A DNA stretch of 39,668 nt from Prevotellaceae bacterium (GCA_031255195.1 JAIRSZ010000182.1:1-39668); one strand, 5' to 3'; shown: positions 1-9,028, numbered from the stretch's first letter. Numbers and translations: made by a program. Notes: generated from the letters alone by a model not told the origin.

Positions 1-9
1 ATTCACTTA

Positions 10-1272
10 TTAAGCTGCCCTGCTGTCGAAGGATTGCGAGAGCTTGCTTTGGGCGTACTCTTTGGAGATGTGCAGCTGCGCTTTTGCCTTGCCTCCTTTT
101 TTGCCGTCGCTGTTGCTGGGAAGCTCATACATGGCGTCTATCATGAGCTCCTCGCAGATGGCGCGTAGCCCGCGCGCGCCGAGCTTGTGCTCAATGGCCT
201 TGTCAACAATGTAGTCCAGCACGTCGTCGTCAATGTCGAGCTGGATGTTGTCCAAGTCAAACAGCTTTTTGTACTGCTTCACGATAGCGTTTTGCGGCTC
301 GGTGAGGATTTTGCGCAGGGCGTCCCTGTCGAGTGGGTCGAGGTGGGTAATCACCGGCAGCCGCCCGATGATTTCGGGGATTAGGCCAAAGTGTCGCAGG
401 TCGGCTGGGGCAAGGAACTTGAGCAGCCTGCCCGGGGTAACCCGGCTGCGCTTTTCTGCGGCCTCAAAGCCAATCATGTTGGTGTTGATGCGGCGCGCAA
501 TAATTCTGTCTATTCCCTCGAAAGCGCCTCCGGCAATGAAGAGGATGTCCTTTGTGTTGACGGCTATCATTTTTTGGTCGGGGTGCTTGCGCCCACCCTG
601 CGGAGGAACATTAACCACCGTGCCTTCGAGGAGCTTGAGCAGCGCCTGCTGCACTCCTTCGCCCGACACGTCGCGCGTTATGGAGGGGTTGTCGCTTTTG
701 CGCGAAATCTTGTCAATTTCGTCGATGAAGACAATACCTTTTTCGGCGGCGGCCACGTTGTAGTTGGCCACCTGTAGCAGGCGGGTGAGGATGGTTTCCA
801 CGTCTTCGCCCACGTATCCGGCCTCCGTGAGGACGGTAGCGTCGACAATGGCAAAAGGCACTTTGAGTATGCGTGCAATGGTGCGCGCCAGGAGGGTTTT
901 GCCGGTTCCGGTTTCGCCCACCATGATGATGTTCGACTTGTCCAGCTCCACGTCCTCCGGCAGCGGCTTGCCCAGCCGTATGCGCTTGTAGTGGTTGTAC
1001 ACAGCCACGGAGAGGTACTTCTTAGCCTCGTCCTGCCCGATGACGTACTTGTCGAGAAACTGCTTGATAACCTGCGGCTTAGGCAGGCTCAGCGAGCTTG
1101 CGTTGAAGGTGTCGTGCCGACCTGTCTCCGGCGGGAGGCTATCATCCCCGTTTAGCGCCATGTAGGCATGTTGAACGCACCTGTCGCAGATGGTAACGGA
1201 AGTGCCGCCCTGGATGAGATGCTTTACCTGGTGGGCGGGTCGTCCGCAAAAAGAGCAACGCTTTTCTGCCAT
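10..1272 (-). CDS. clpX: ATP-dependent Clp protease ATP-binding subunit ClpX
   Basis: ClpX is the AAA+ hexameric unfoldase that recognises tagged substrates and threads them into ClpP in the cytoplasm. The 420-residue protein starts with a four-cysteine zinc-binding domain (C6, C9, C29, C32). It then has Walker A GETGTGKT (119-126), the GYVG pore loop (152-155), Walker B with FIDEID (about 182-187), an RKH loop near 228 and the IGF tripeptide (267-269) that docks onto ClpP. Length and domain order are those of a complete ClpX. It is the third gene of a tig-clpP-clpX run. Its ATG lies 5 bp after the clpP stop, so co-transcription and coupled translation are likely. The start is the ATG directly before the zinc finger. 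The stop is ten bases from the window edge, so the terminator is not visible. Confidence 0.98.
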   Translation of the reverse strand: MAEKRCSFCGRPAHQVKHLIQGGTSVTICDRCVQHAYMALNGDDSLPPETGRHDTFNASSLSLPKPQVIKQFLDKYVIGQDEAKKYLSVAVYNHYKRIRLGKPLPEDVELDKSNIIMVGETGTGKTLLARTIARILKVPFAIVDATVLTEAGYVGEDVETILTRLLQVANYNVAAAEKGIVFIDEIDKISRKSDNPSITRDVSGEGVQQALLKLLEGTVVNVPPQGGRKHPDQKMIAVNTKDILFIAGGAFEGIDRIIARRINTNMIGFEAAEKRSRVTPGRLLKFLAPADLRHFGLIPEIIGRLPVITHLDPLDRDALRKILTEPQNAIVKQYKKLFDLDNIQLDIDDDVLDYIVDKAIEHKLGARGLRAICEELMIDAMYELPSNSDGKKGGKAKAQLHISKEYAQSKLSQSFDSRAA

Positions 1273-1277
1273 ATATC

Positions 1278-1955
1278 TTACTTTTTCTTAGCCATTTTTA
1301 CCAAAATATTGTCGATGAGGCCGTAGTCCTTAGCTTCGGCGGCGCTCATCCAGTAGTCTCTGTCGCTATCCTTTTCGATTTGCTTCACGGGTTTGCCCGA
1401 GTGCTGCGCCATAAGGCTGTAGAGCTCGTGCTTGATTTTGATGATTTCCCTTGCGGCGATTTCGATGTCGGCGGCAGTACCCTCAGCGCCGCCCGCAGGC
1501 TGGTGTATCATAATGCGCGAGTGCGGAAGCGCCGTTCGCTTTCCGGGCGCGCCGGCGCAAAGCAGCACAGCGCCCATGGAGGCCGACATGCCGGTGCAGA
1601 TAGTGCCCACGTCGGAGCTAATGAGCTGCATGGTGTCGTAGATGCCCAACCCCGCCGAAACAGAGCCTCCCGGCGTGTTGAGGTACAGGCTGATGTCCTT
1701 GCCGGAATCGTTGTTGGAGTCGAGAAAGAGCAGCTGCGCCTGTATGATGTTGGCCACGTCGTCGTCAATGGGAACGCCAAGAAATACGATGCGCTCCATC
1801 ATCAGGCGCGAGAACACGTCCATGCTGGCTACGTTGAGCTGCCGCTCCTCTATGATGGTGGGGTTGATGTAGCTGCTGTAAATGCTGCTATAGCGGTGCA
1901 GGGTCATGCTGCTAACGCCGACATGTTTTACCGCGTACTTTTGAAAATCATTCAT
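1278..1955 (-). CDS. clpP: ATP-dependent Clp protease proteolytic subunit ClpP
   Basis: ClpP is the serine peptidase that forms the two-ring degradation chamber partnered by ClpX, encoded directly downstream. The 225-residue protein carries the catalytic triad in canonical settings: Ser126 in SASMG, His151 in MIHQP and Asp200 in DRDYW. An N-terminal extension of about 30 residues precedes the family core. That may be a propeptide, or the true start may be a downstream Met such as M17. I kept the first ATG because it follows the tig stop by only 36 bp and nothing argues strongly for another start. Gene order tig, clpP, clpX is the common bacterial arrangement. Confidence 0.97.
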   Translation of the reverse strand: MNDFQKYAVKHVGVSSMTLHRYSSIYSSYINPTIIEERQLNVASMDVFSRLMMERIVFLGVPIDDDVANIIQAQLLFLDSNNDSGKDISLYLNTPGGSVSAGLGIYDTMQLISSDVGTICTGMSASMGAVLLCAGAPGKRTALPHSRIMIHQPAGGAEGTAADIEIAAREIIKIKHELYSLMAQHSGKPVKQIEKDSDRDYWMSAAEAKDYGLIDNILVKMAKKK

Positions 1956-1991
1956 GGAAAAAATATTAAGGATTCAAAAAATGGTCAAAGC

Positions 1992-3347
1992 TTATGCGGG
2001 AGCGTGGAGCTTGTTGAACTGCTCGTTGCTCACCTCCTTGAGCTCAATGGTGGCGGCTTGCCGGGCGTACTCTATCACTCGCGATTCCAAAGCCTGCTCA
2101 ATGATGCGCTTGCGCTCGTCGGGGTCGTTGAGCGAATTCTGCGCAAATTCGGTCAAGCGGTCTTCGTTTATGGTATTAATTCCGTAGTACATGGCAAGCC
2201 GCTGTAGCAGCGTTTTTTTTGCGATGGTCAGCAGGTCGTCTTCCGTAACTTCAATGTTTTGCTGCTGCACGATGTGCTTCGATACGAGCTGCCAGCGCAG
2301 AGTGTCGGCAAAGTGGGGATAGTCAGCCTCAATGCTCTCCTCCGTCAGCGTACCTTTTCTCTCCTCATCCTCCTCGGTGGTTTGCAGCAGCCAGCGCTTC
2401 AGGAAGGCTTCGGGGAGCTCAATGGCTGCTTTTTCTATCAGCACGCTGCGAACGTCAAGGGCAAAGCGGTGTTCGCTCTTATTTGCCAGCTCCCTGCTGA
2501 GGTCGCTTTTTATCTTGTCGGCAAACTCCTCCTCAGTGGTTACCACATCTTTGCCGTACACAGCGTCAAAAAACTCCTGATTAACTTCGGCCTGCTGCAT
2601 GTTCGTAATTTCCCGAACGGTTACCGTAAAAACGGGGTTAATCTCCTCCAGCTGCGCCTTGGGAATTCTAAGGAGCGCAGCGCAGTCGGTATCGTTGACG
2701 AACATATTGCGCACGTTCACCTCTACGGAGTCGTCCACGGAAAGCCCTATCAGCGTCTGCTGCTCGGCCTCAGGAATAACCTTTAGCGAGAGCATGGCTC
2801 GCTCTACGTTAATCCCGTTCTGCCCATCCTGCGCGAGGTCTGCTATCACAAGGAAATCCTTTTCGATGCGCTCTGCGCTCACCGACTTGCCGTAGTACGC
2901 CCGGAAGTAGTCGATGCGGTGTTGCACATCCTCGTCTGTGACGGCAATGGTGTAGCAGGGGATTTGGAAGCTGCTGTCTACGGTCAGGTGCACCTCTGGA
3001 GCCAGGGCTACGTCGTAGATGAACTCAAAATCGCTCTGCGTGTCAATGTCGATGGCAGGATGATTCTTGCCGGGCAGCGGCTCGCCGAGTATGTTCAGGT
3101 TGTTGTCCCGAATGTAGCTGTTAATGCCGTCGGACATTTGCTTGAATACCTCGTTGGCCACAGCCGACTTCAGGTACATTTTTTTTATCATGCCCAGGGG
3201 CACCATACCCGGGCGAAATCCCGGCACTTGCGCTTTCCGGCGGTATGTGCGGAGCGTTGACTCAACATTGCTTTCGTAGTCGGCTTTTTCTACCTTCACG
3301 GTTAGCGTCACGTTAAGCGCATCTATATTTTCTCTTACGATATTCAT
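1992..3347 (-). CDS. tig: Trigger factor, ribosome-associated chaperone
   Basis: Trigger factor binds the ribosome exit tunnel, shields nascent chains and in many bacteria has a peptidyl-prolyl isomerase domain. The 451-residue protein begins with a ribosome-binding domain (about residues 1-115). It contains the conserved GFRPGMVP segment near residue 43, equivalent to the GFRxGKxP ribosome-contact signature but with Met where Lys is usual. The middle and C-terminal parts match the divergent Bacteroidota trigger factors, where the FKBP-like domain is poorly conserved. It is the first gene of the tig-clpP-clpX operon, with a well-formed promoter about 45 bp upstream. Identification rests on the N-terminal motif, length and operon context. 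Confidence 0.93.
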   Translation of the reverse strand: MNIVRENIDALNVTLTVKVEKADYESNVESTLRTYRRKAQVPGFRPGMVPLGMIKKMYLKSAVANEVFKQMSDGINSYIRDNNLNILGEPLPGKNHPAIDIDTQSDFEFIYDVALAPEVHLTVDSSFQIPCYTIAVTDEDVQHRIDYFRAYYGKSVSAERIEKDFLVIADLAQDGQNGINVERAMLSLKVIPEAEQQTLIGLSVDDSVEVNVRNMFVNDTDCAALLRIPKAQLEEINPVFTVTVREITNMQQAEVNQEFFDAVYGKDVVTTEEEFADKIKSDLSRELANKSEHRFALDVRSVLIEKAAIELPEAFLKRWLLQTTEEDEERKGTLTEESIEADYPHFADTLRWQLVSKHIVQQQNIEVTEDDLLTIAKKTLLQRLAMYYGINTINEDRLTEFAQNSLNDPDERKRIIEQALESRVIEYARQAATIELKEVSNEQFNKLHAPA

Positions 3348-3393
3348 TCGGTTCGATAGTTATCCGTTTTTACTTGCTTGCTTAAATGAGCTG

Positions 3394-3424
3394 CAAAGGT
3401 AATATTTTTTGGACAATGCTCAAA
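3394..3424 (-). promoter_or_regulatory. Bacteroidota-type promoter of tig-clpP-clpX
   Basis: On the minus strand a -7 element TACCTTTG (3394-3401) is preceded after 19 bp by TTTG (3421-3424), matching the TTTG/TAnnTTTG consensus. Transcription would start near 3387, giving a leader of about 40 nt before the tig ATG at 3347. Confidence 0.75.
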
Positions 3425-3528
3425 GTGAAGAGAAGGATAATGCAATTTTGAACTTTAAGTATAGCTAATTAGGAAAAGTTGCGTGTTTTGGGCTGTTGCT
3501 GCGGCGCGGGCGGCAGGGGAGGGTAATA

Positions 3529-4209
3529 CTACAGCATCCCCTCGTCGGCGTAGCTGAAGTAGCCGCTGCCGGCTATGATGACATGGTCGGCCAGCTGGAT
3601 GTTTACTAAGGAGGTAACCTCCTTAATTCTTCTCGTAATGGAGTTGTCCTCTTCGCTGGGTTTGGCAATGCCCGACGGGTGGTTGTGCGCCACGGCTACC
3701 ACCGACGCCAGGTTTTCGATGCAGGGCTTCAGGAGTATGCGCATGTCCACATGCAGGCTGCCTACGCCGCCCTGCGCCACCTTTTGCGCTCCGATGATTT
3801 TGAGGTTTGCGTTGAGCATGAGTACCCATAGCTCCTCGTGCGGCAGGTCTGTCAGCTTGGGTATGAAGTAGCTGGCTATGTCGTGGCTGCACTGTAGCGA
3901 TATGCGCTCCGGCGCGTCGCTCTGCTTGCGCCGCCGCCCCAGCTCCAGCGCGGCTACTATGCCTATGGCCTTGGCCGTGCCAATGCCCTTGACCTGCTGC
4001 AAATCTTTTACGCTTAGCTTGCCCAGGTTGTTGAGGTTGTTGTCGGTGAGGGCGAGCACGCGCTTGGCCACCTCCACCGCCGTTTCATTTTGCGTGCCGG
4101 TGGCAATGAGTATGGCCAGCAGCTCGGCGTCGCTCAGGGCTGCAATGCCCTTTTGCATCAGCTTTTCGCGCGGGCGGTCTTCCTCTGCCCAGCTTTTGAT
4201 GGTAAGCAT
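3529..4209 (-). CDS. radC: RadC/JAB-domain (UPF0758) protein
   Basis: This is a complete 226-residue RadC-family protein. An N-terminal helix-hairpin-helix region includes VKGIGTAKA (73-81). It is followed by a JAB1/MPN-type domain with the metal-binding signature HNHPSG (His175, His177) and Asp188, plus a glutamate near 125. The family was historically called a DNA repair protein, but its biochemical role is still unsettled. The JAMM residues are all present, so a metal-dependent hydrolase fold is expected. It lies downstream of and parallel to fba, separated by about 150 bp that contain a likely terminator, so it is probably transcribed separately. The start is the ATG at 4209. Confidence 0.93.
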   Translation of the reverse strand: MLTIKSWAEEDRPREKLMQKGIAALSDAELLAILIATGTQNETAVEVAKRVLALTDNNLNNLGKLSVKDLQQVKGIGTAKAIGIVAALELGRRRKQSDAPERISLQCSHDIASYFIPKLTDLPHEELWVLMLNANLKIIGAQKVAQGGVGSLHVDMRILLKPCIENLASVVAVAHNHPSGIAKPSEEDNSITRRIKEVTSLVNIQLADHVIIAGSGYFSYADEGML

Positions 4210-4292
4210 GGTTTGGATTCAAAAATTTCAGGTTTCAGCGGTTTCCTTTTCCCCCGTCGCCGGTGGCGCAGCAGCGGAAATAAAACATCAAA

Positions 4293-4331
4293 GCAGGCAA
4301 GGCAACCTTTTGAGGAAGCTGCTTTGCCTGC
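4293..4331 (-). terminator. Probable intrinsic terminator after fba
   Basis: An 11-bp stem with one G:U-type mismatch (arms 4293-4303 and 4321-4331, GCAGGCAA core) lies about 30 bp past the fba stop. On the minus strand a T-rich but not pure stretch (TTTGATGTTTTATTT) follows it. Confidence 0.55.
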
Positions 4332-4360
4332 AAAGCTCAGTATCGGACGGCGTATGCTAA

Positions 4361-5353
4361 CTACGCGCGGTTGTTGCTGCCAAGCACGTTTACAATTTTG
4401 TGCTTGTAGAGCTCCTTTAGCCCGTCGCGTGCCGGTCCCAGGTACTTGCGGGGGTCGAACTCAGAGGGCTTGGTGGCGAATACCTCGCGCACGGCGGCCG
4501 TCATAGCGATGCGCCCGTCGCTGTCGATGTTAATTTTGCACACCGCCGAGGTTGCCGCCCGCCGCAGCTGCTCTTCGGGGATACCCACGGCATCCTTCAT
4601 AGCGCCGCCGTACTTGTTGATCACCGCTATCAGGTCTTGCGGAACGCTCGATGCGCCGTGCAGCACGATGGGGAATCCGGGGATACGCTTTTCTATTGCC
4701 TCCAGAATGTCGAAGCGCAGGGGGGGCGGGATGAGTATGCCCTGCTCGTTGCGCTTGCACTGTTCGGGCTTGAACTTGTTTGCGCCGTGCGAAGTGCCAA
4801 TGGAGATGGCCAACGAGTCTACACCCGTTTTTTTCAGGAAGTCCTCCACCTCTTCGGGCTGGGTGTAGGTGTGGTGCTCGGCGGACACATCGTCCTCTAC
4901 GCCAGCCAGCACGCCCAGCTCGCCCTCCACCGTAACGTCGTACTTGTGGGCGTACTCCACCACCTTTGCGGTGAGCGCCACGTTTTCCTCGTAGGGGTGG
5001 TGCGATCCGTCGATCATCACGCTCGAGAAGCCGTATTCCACGCAGCTCTTGCAGAGCTCAAACGTATCGCCGTGGTCGAGGTGGAGCACAATGGGGATGT
5101 TTAGCCCCAGCTCTTTGGCGTACTCAACAGCTCCCTGCGCCATGTAGCGCAGTAGCGTTTGGTTGGCATACTTGCGGGCGCCGCTCGACACCTGCAGTAT
5201 TACCGGCGACTTTGTTTCGACGCACGCCTGAACAATGGCCTGCAGCTGCTCCATGTTGTTAAAGTTGAAGGCAGGGATGGCGTACTTGCCTTCCATCGCC
5301 TTCTTGAAGATGTCCCTTGAGTTGACAAGGCCTAAGTCTTTGTATGAAACCAT
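4361..5353 (-). CDS. fba: Class II fructose-bisphosphate aldolase
   Basis: This enzyme reversibly cleaves fructose 1,6-bisphosphate to dihydroxyacetone phosphate and glyceraldehyde 3-phosphate in glycolysis and gluconeogenesis. The 330-residue protein shows the zinc-dependent class II pattern: HLDHGD with catalytic Asp93 and zinc ligand His94, VEGELG near 145, His189 in GTSHG and His232 in VLHGASS. The ATG at 5353 (MVSYKDLG) is chosen. An in-frame TTG extends the frame 21 residues upstream to 5416 but runs through the promoter -7 element, so it is unlikely to be used. The gene is divergent from the MATE exporter and has its own promoter and a probable terminator. Full length, with no anomalies seen. 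Confidence 0.97.
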   Translation of the reverse strand: MVSYKDLGLVNSRDIFKKAMEGKYAIPAFNFNNMEQLQAIVQACVETKSPVILQVSSGARKYANQTLLRYMAQGAVEYAKELGLNIPIVLHLDHGDTFELCKSCVEYGFSSVMIDGSHHPYEENVALTAKVVEYAHKYDVTVEGELGVLAGVEDDVSAEHHTYTQPEEVEDFLKKTGVDSLAISIGTSHGANKFKPEQCKRNEQGILIPPPLRFDILEAIEKRIPGFPIVLHGASSVPQDLIAVINKYGGAMKDAVGIPEEQLRRAATSAVCKINIDSDGRIAMTAAVREVFATKPSEFDPRKYLGPARDGLKELYKHKIVNVLGSNNRA

Positions 5354-5394
5354 ATCGAAAAAAATTAATAAGTTGGAAGAATTAAAAACTCCTG

Positions 5395-5430
5395 CAAAGG
5401 TAGAAAAATTTTGCAACTACGGCTCACAAA
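5395..5430 (-). promoter_or_regulatory. Candidate fba promoter
   Basis: A minus-strand -7 element TACCTTTG lies at 5395-5402. A TTTG at 5427-5430 is 24 bp upstream, longer than the usual 18-21 bp spacer, so the -33 assignment is less certain. The leader would be about 35 nt. Confidence 0.55.
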
Positions 5431-5517
5431 ATCAGCAAAAAGATTTTTATGTGCGCGAGCAAACGCCGCGTTGCCGCTGCAATTTTACGGGTTTCCCAGC
5501 CCTGCCGTCGAAAATGC

Positions 5518-5547
5518 TTTGCCTTACGGGAAAAATGCGTATCTTTG
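5518..5547 (+). promoter_or_regulatory. Bacteroidota-type promoter of the MATE gene
   Basis: TTTG (5518-5521), an 18-bp spacer and TATCTTTG (5540-5547) match the consensus fully. The start site would be near 5554, about 35 nt before the chosen ATG. This supports the downstream start codon. Confidence 0.75.
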
Positions 5548-5587
5548 CCACCCCGCGCTTGTTGGGGATTTTTTTATTTGTGAGGTG

Positions 5588-6934
5588 ATGAAGAATTTTA
5601 CACAGGGCAAGATACTCCCGCAGCTCATTTCGCTGGCCTTGCCGATTATGGGCACCGGCCTGGCGCAATTGGCCTACAACTTTGCCGACATATTCTGGGT
5701 GGGGCGGCTGGACAGCAAGGCTGTTGCCGCCGTTTCCATTGCCGGCTTCATTGCGTGGATTACCTTTTCTGTTGCCTGCATTACCAAGGTAGGAGCAGAG
5801 GTGTGCATTGCGCAGGCCATTGGACAGCGAAAAATGGCGACGGCACGCCAGCTGGCGTCGCACGCCATTACCATGTCGACGCTTATATCGGTGGTGACGC
5901 TTACCTTTTTGCTCATATTCATGCGCAGCATTGTGGGGCTGTTTGGTTTGGATGCGGAAATTACCGAGCAGTGCATTGAGTACGTAAAAGTAATGGCCTA
6001 CTGTATGCCCCTGTGGTTTTTTGCCCCCACGTTTTCGGGCATATACAACGCCACGGGGAATAGCCGCACGCCTTTTATAGTGAGCACCATAGCTATTGTA
6101 ATCAACATTGCGCTCGACCCGTTTCTCATTTTCGGCATTGGTTTTTTTCCTGCGCTGGGCGTTCAGGGAGCGGCCATTGCCACCGCCATATCGCTGGTGA
6201 TTGAGTTTCTCATCTTTATGACGCTGCTCCTGCGCCCGTCTACCACTCCCATTGCAGGTTTCCGGTTTTTCACGCCGCTCAAGCGTCGCCTTTCGCTGCG
6301 GCTGCTCAAGGTTGGCGCTCCGGCGTCGCTGCAAAGCGTGCTGTTTGCAACGTTCTCCATGGTGCTCTCCACCATTGCCGCATCGGTAGGGGGGCACGTT
6401 GGGGTGGCGGTGCAGGGGGCAGGCTCGCAGATAGAGTCGCTCTCGTGGATTACGGCCAACGGCGTTGCGACGGCGCTGGGCGCATACATCGGGCAGAACT
6501 ACGGCGCACGGCATCTGGGGCGCGTGGCGAAAAGCTTTACCCTCGGCGTTGGCGTTGTGTCCGTTTACGGCGCGCTGGTGGGCGCGTGCTTCATGCTCTT
6601 TGGGCAGGAGATATTCAGGCTGTTTATTCCCAACGACAGCGTTGTGATTGAGGAGGGCGGACGTTACCTGTACGTCTTTGGCCTGTCGCAGATGTTTTTG
6701 TGCGCCGAGATTGCTGCGAGCGGCGCATTCAACGGGCTGGGCAGGAGCTACTACCCTGCCACCATTACCATTGTGTTCAACGCGCTGCGTATTCCTATGG
6801 CTATTATCCTGTCGCGCTACATGGGGCTTATGGGCGTGTGGTGGGCAATGTGCATCTCCACCGTCATCAAGGGGGTTATACTGTCGGCAACCTTCCCCGT
6901 TTTCATCCGAAAGATAAGGCAGCGGGCAGGCTAA
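5588..6934 (+). CDS. MATE family cation/drug antiporter
   Basis: This is an inner-membrane multidrug and toxin extrusion protein that exports organic cations in exchange for Na+ or H+. The 448-residue chain is hydrophobic throughout with about twelve predicted membrane helices. Its typical N-terminus reads LISLALPIMG, then NFADIFWVGR and VAAVSIAG. The two MatE repeats cover roughly residues 15-175 and 240-400. The ATG at 5588 is preferred. The frame is open further upstream to a TTG at 5411, but that part is not membrane-like and overlaps the promoter. Substrate cannot be predicted. The gene converges on the Sel1-repeat gene with about 50 bp between the stops and no obvious terminator. Confidence 0.93.
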   Translation: MKNFTQGKILPQLISLALPIMGTGLAQLAYNFADIFWVGRLDSKAVAAVSIAGFIAWITFSVACITKVGAEVCIAQAIGQRKMATARQLASHAITMSTLISVVTLTFLLIFMRSIVGLFGLDAEITEQCIEYVKVMAYCMPLWFFAPTFSGIYNATGNSRTPFIVSTIAIVINIALDPFLIFGIGFFPALGVQGAAIATAISLVIEFLIFMTLLLRPSTTPIAGFRFFTPLKRRLSLRLLKVGAPASLQSVLFATFSMVLSTIAASVGGHVGVAVQGAGSQIESLSWITANGVATALGAYIGQNYGARHLGRVAKSFTLGVGVVSVYGALVGACFMLFGQEIFRLFIPNDSVVIEEGGRYLYVFGLSQMFLCAEIAASGAFNGLGRSYYPATITIVFNALRIPMAIILSRYMGLMGVWWAMCISTVIKGVILSATFPVFIRKIRQRAG

Positions 6935-6986
6935 AAAAATCAGGCTAAAGAATAGGGTGGTGGTGGGTCTCCGGTTTCTGCGGCGT

Positions 6987-7739
6987 TCAGATTTTTTTTC
7001 GGGCGGTGTGGCCATCCTCCTTCAGCGTTTGCACCATGCTGGCGGCGAAGCCTTTTCTTATTTCGCTGGCGTCTTCGTTGCCCGCCACCTTTTCGTACCA
7101 GAACAGCGCCGCATTTTCGTTTCTTTTCAGGATGCTGTCAATGCCAAAATAGTACGCGGCAGCCAGCGCGTACTGAGCGCCTTCGTTGCCGGCCAGCGCA
7201 GCCTTTCGGTACCAGCTTAGCGCTTTGCGTTCGCTTGGGTCTACGCCTATCCCGTACTCGTAGCACAGCCCCACGTGCCACTGCGCGTGCGCAACGCCCT
7301 GCTTGGCCGCTTTTTTGTACCAGTAGGCGGCTAACCTGAAGTTCTTGGGTACGCCTTCGCCCAGCTCGTACATGATGCCCAGCCTCGTTTGCGCTATTTC
7401 GTCGCCCTGCTCGGCCGCCTTTTTCATCCAGTAGAACGCTTGCTTGAAGTTTTCCTTCACGCCCTGACCATTGTAAAAGCACTCGCTCAGGAGAAATTGC
7501 GCTCCGGCGTGACCATCCTTGGCCGCCTGCTTGAGCAGGCGAACGGCAACCGTGTAGTCTCCCTTTTCGTAGCGCTTTGCGCCGTCGTAGAACAGCTTAG
7601 CTGCTTGAGGCTGCTCCTGCTCCTTTCTTGCAAAAATTTTGGAATTTCTTGACTGTAAGTCATTTGAAAATCGTTTTATAGTATAAAACAGCATCATTTT
7701 TTCCACGCACACAAACACAATTAAATGGTTTCCCCTCAT
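6987..7739 (-). CDS. Sel1-like (TPR-type) repeat protein
   Basis: This 250-residue protein contains about four to five Sel1-like helical repeats between residues 47 and 225. They are recognised by recurring A-x-x-W/Y-Y/M-x-K-A-A and L-G-x-x-Y-x-x-G-x-G-V patterns (for example QAFYWMKKAAEQGD and AYWYKKAAKQGVAHAQ). Such repeats form superhelical protein-binding scaffolds; the partner is unknown. The N-terminus is ambiguous. ATG codons at 7739, 7697 and 7694 are possible, and the first 14 residues do not form a convincing signal peptide, so a cytoplasmic protein starting at 7697 is a reasonable alternative. The neighbour on the upstream side is a structured non-coding region rather than a gene. 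Confidence 0.88.
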   Translation of the reverse strand: MRGNHLIVFVCVEKMMLFYTIKRFSNDLQSRNSKIFARKEQEQPQAAKLFYDGAKRYEKGDYTVAVRLLKQAAKDGHAGAQFLLSECFYNGQGVKENFKQAFYWMKKAAEQGDEIAQTRLGIMYELGEGVPKNFRLAAYWYKKAAKQGVAHAQWHVGLCYEYGIGVDPSERKALSWYRKAALAGNEGAQYALAAAYYFGIDSILKRNENAALFWYEKVAGNEDASEIRKGFAASMVQTLKEDGHTARKKI

Positions 7740-7772
7740 TCAATCCCCAAAATGAGAATTTATAAAAATAAA

Positions 7773-7933
7773 AAAGCGTGGGACTATTAACCTACATGCT
7801 TCTGAGGTCTTAGGATACCATAGGTGCAAATAAGTAAGCCCACGCCGGTTGTGACGTGAGCGTTGAACTACTTACCCTTTGCACCCAATGAAATATCCTA
7901 AGTTTCAGAAGCAAGAATAAAAGCTAACGCTTT
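7773..7933. ncRNA. Long nested hairpin, candidate 6S-like structural RNA
   Basis: Four nested pairings make one extended rod. The outer stem is AAAGCGT (7773-7779) with ACGCTTT (7927-7933). A large internal loop follows (7780-7796 / 7914-7926). A long stem comes next: TGCTTCTGA plus TTAGGATA (7797-7805, 7810-7817) with TATCCTAA plus TCAGAAGCA (7894-7901, 7905-7913). Then GGTGCAAA and TAAGTA (7823-7836) pair with TACTTA and TTTGCACC (7869-7874, 7878-7885), with a CCC bulge. A small apical hairpin closes with CACG/CGTG. About 160 nt, a short closing stem, an open bubble and a long apical arm resemble 6S RNA, which binds RNA polymerase. I cannot confirm the family or the strand, because such a rod folds on either strand and no clear TAnnTTTG lies just upstream. 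Confidence 0.5.
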
Positions 7934-7934
7934 C

Positions 7935-8690
7935 TATATGAAAAAATTCGTTTTACTACATTCTAAATTTGTCGCTATTGTGAGTTGTTATTAACATGTT
8001 TTCCGCGAGTAATTTTGAGCCATGCCCTGTTGAGGACATGGCTCAATGCCAAATAGAAAAAGCTACATTTCCACCTCTCTTTTAGCCTGTGGAGACTTAC
8101 CTGTTTCAGGCGCACTCTGCCGTGCCGGTTGCCAAATTCCCGCAGGGATGCAAGAAAGCAGATGGCATAGCGTGTTGCATCCCTGCGAGAATGTATGTTA
8201 TGTGGATAAAAGTGTGGACAAAGATAATGTTTTTTCTTAAAGGTCTATTCATTCCGGCCTGTTGCCGCTACAACAGATTGTATATTCTACATTGTTTAAC
8301 AAAGATCAGTCGACGCGTAGCTTCGCGCCATTTGACCGTTTTATAATGCTAAGCTGCGCTACCAACGCTACTTGCAGGGTACGCCACAGCACATTGTTAT
8401 GCGTGGCTTTCGGCTATGGATATACCATAAAAAGAATTAGTCAAGAAATACGCACTGTTCCGCCTGCGGTGATTTGCAGGCATCGCTCCTGCGGGGTGGG
8501 TAGCTGTGCGCATGGCTGGAGATTTTTTGCTGCGTTGACGGCAGCCTGCTGTTCGTGAATTGCTCTTCAAACCCTACTGATTCACGCCTCCATTCAAGGC
8601 TATTTCAGAAAAAAATTATCCGCAACAATTATACAAATAGCTGATAGCAAGATGTTTGTAGAATAGCCCATGAGAAGTTCAGCAATATTT
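7935..8690. other. Gene-free region with two perfect inverted repeats
   Basis: I find no supportable coding frame between the structured RNA and the rpsO promoter. The stretch holds a 10-bp perfect inverted repeat TTGAGCCATG (8015-8024 / 8037-8046, 12-nt loop) and a 13-bp perfect one CGCAGGGATGCAA (8141-8153 / 8175-8187, 21-nt loop). Neither has a T tract, so they do not look like ordinary terminators. Short open frames here have no recognisable domains. The region may be repeat-derived or decayed DNA. Confidence 0.6.
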
Positions 8691-8722
8691 TTTGCCGGTA
8701 TAAAAATTTTTATCTACCTTTG
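8691..8722 (+). promoter_or_regulatory. rpsO promoter
   Basis: TTTG (8691-8694), a 20-bp spacer and TACCTTTG (8715-8722) fit the Bacteroidota consensus. The expected leader is about 30 nt before the rpsO ATG. Confidence 0.75.
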
Positions 8723-8758
8723 TGGGCTTTTTAAACAATTTATATCATAAATAATTTC

Positions 8759-9028
8759 ATGTACTTAACAGCAGAAAAAAAGCAGGAAATTTTCGCACAG
8801 TACGGGAAGTCTAATACGGACACAGGCTCGTCAGAAGGCCAGATTGCCCTATTTTCCTACCGTATCAACCACCTTACCAACCACCTGAAATCCCATAAAA
8901 AGGATTTTGGTACGGAGCGTGCGCTCTTAGGTTTGGTAGGCAAGCGGCGCAGGCTGCTTGATTACCTAAAAAAGGTTGATATAGAAAGATATAGAGCAAT
9001 TATTAAGGCGCTCGACTTACGAAAGTAA
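8759..9028 (+). CDS. rpsO: 30S ribosomal protein S15
   Basis: S15 is a primary 16S rRNA-binding protein of the small-subunit platform. The 89 residues are exactly the usual length. They contain the family signature with [16 protein letters not shown], the [12 protein letters not shown] segment and [13 protein letters not shown]. The gene has its own promoter and a strong intrinsic terminator. Expression may also be controlled by S15 binding to its own leader, as in other bacteria, but no specific structure is evident in the short leader. The start is the only sensible ATG. Confidence 0.98.
   Translation: MYLTAEKKQEIFAQYGKSNTDTGSSEGQIALFSYRINHLTNHLKSHKKDFGTERALLGLVGKRRRLLDYLKKVDIERYRAIIKALDLRK

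Noticed and set aside
1380-2207. 275-codon plus-strand frame over clpP and the end of tig
   Set aside because: Antisense to two clear genes with intact motifs; the product has no recognisable domain.
5447-7015. 522-codon open frame on the minus strand across the MATE gene
   Set aside because: It is antisense to a well-supported membrane protein, its product is low-complexity and Arg/His/Asn-rich with no domain, and the openness is explained by codon bias of the real gene.
8046-8558. Several 60-98-codon plus-strand frames in the gap before rpsO
   Set aside because: They overlap one another, cross the inverted repeats, are Cys- and Arg-rich, and show no domain or promoter.
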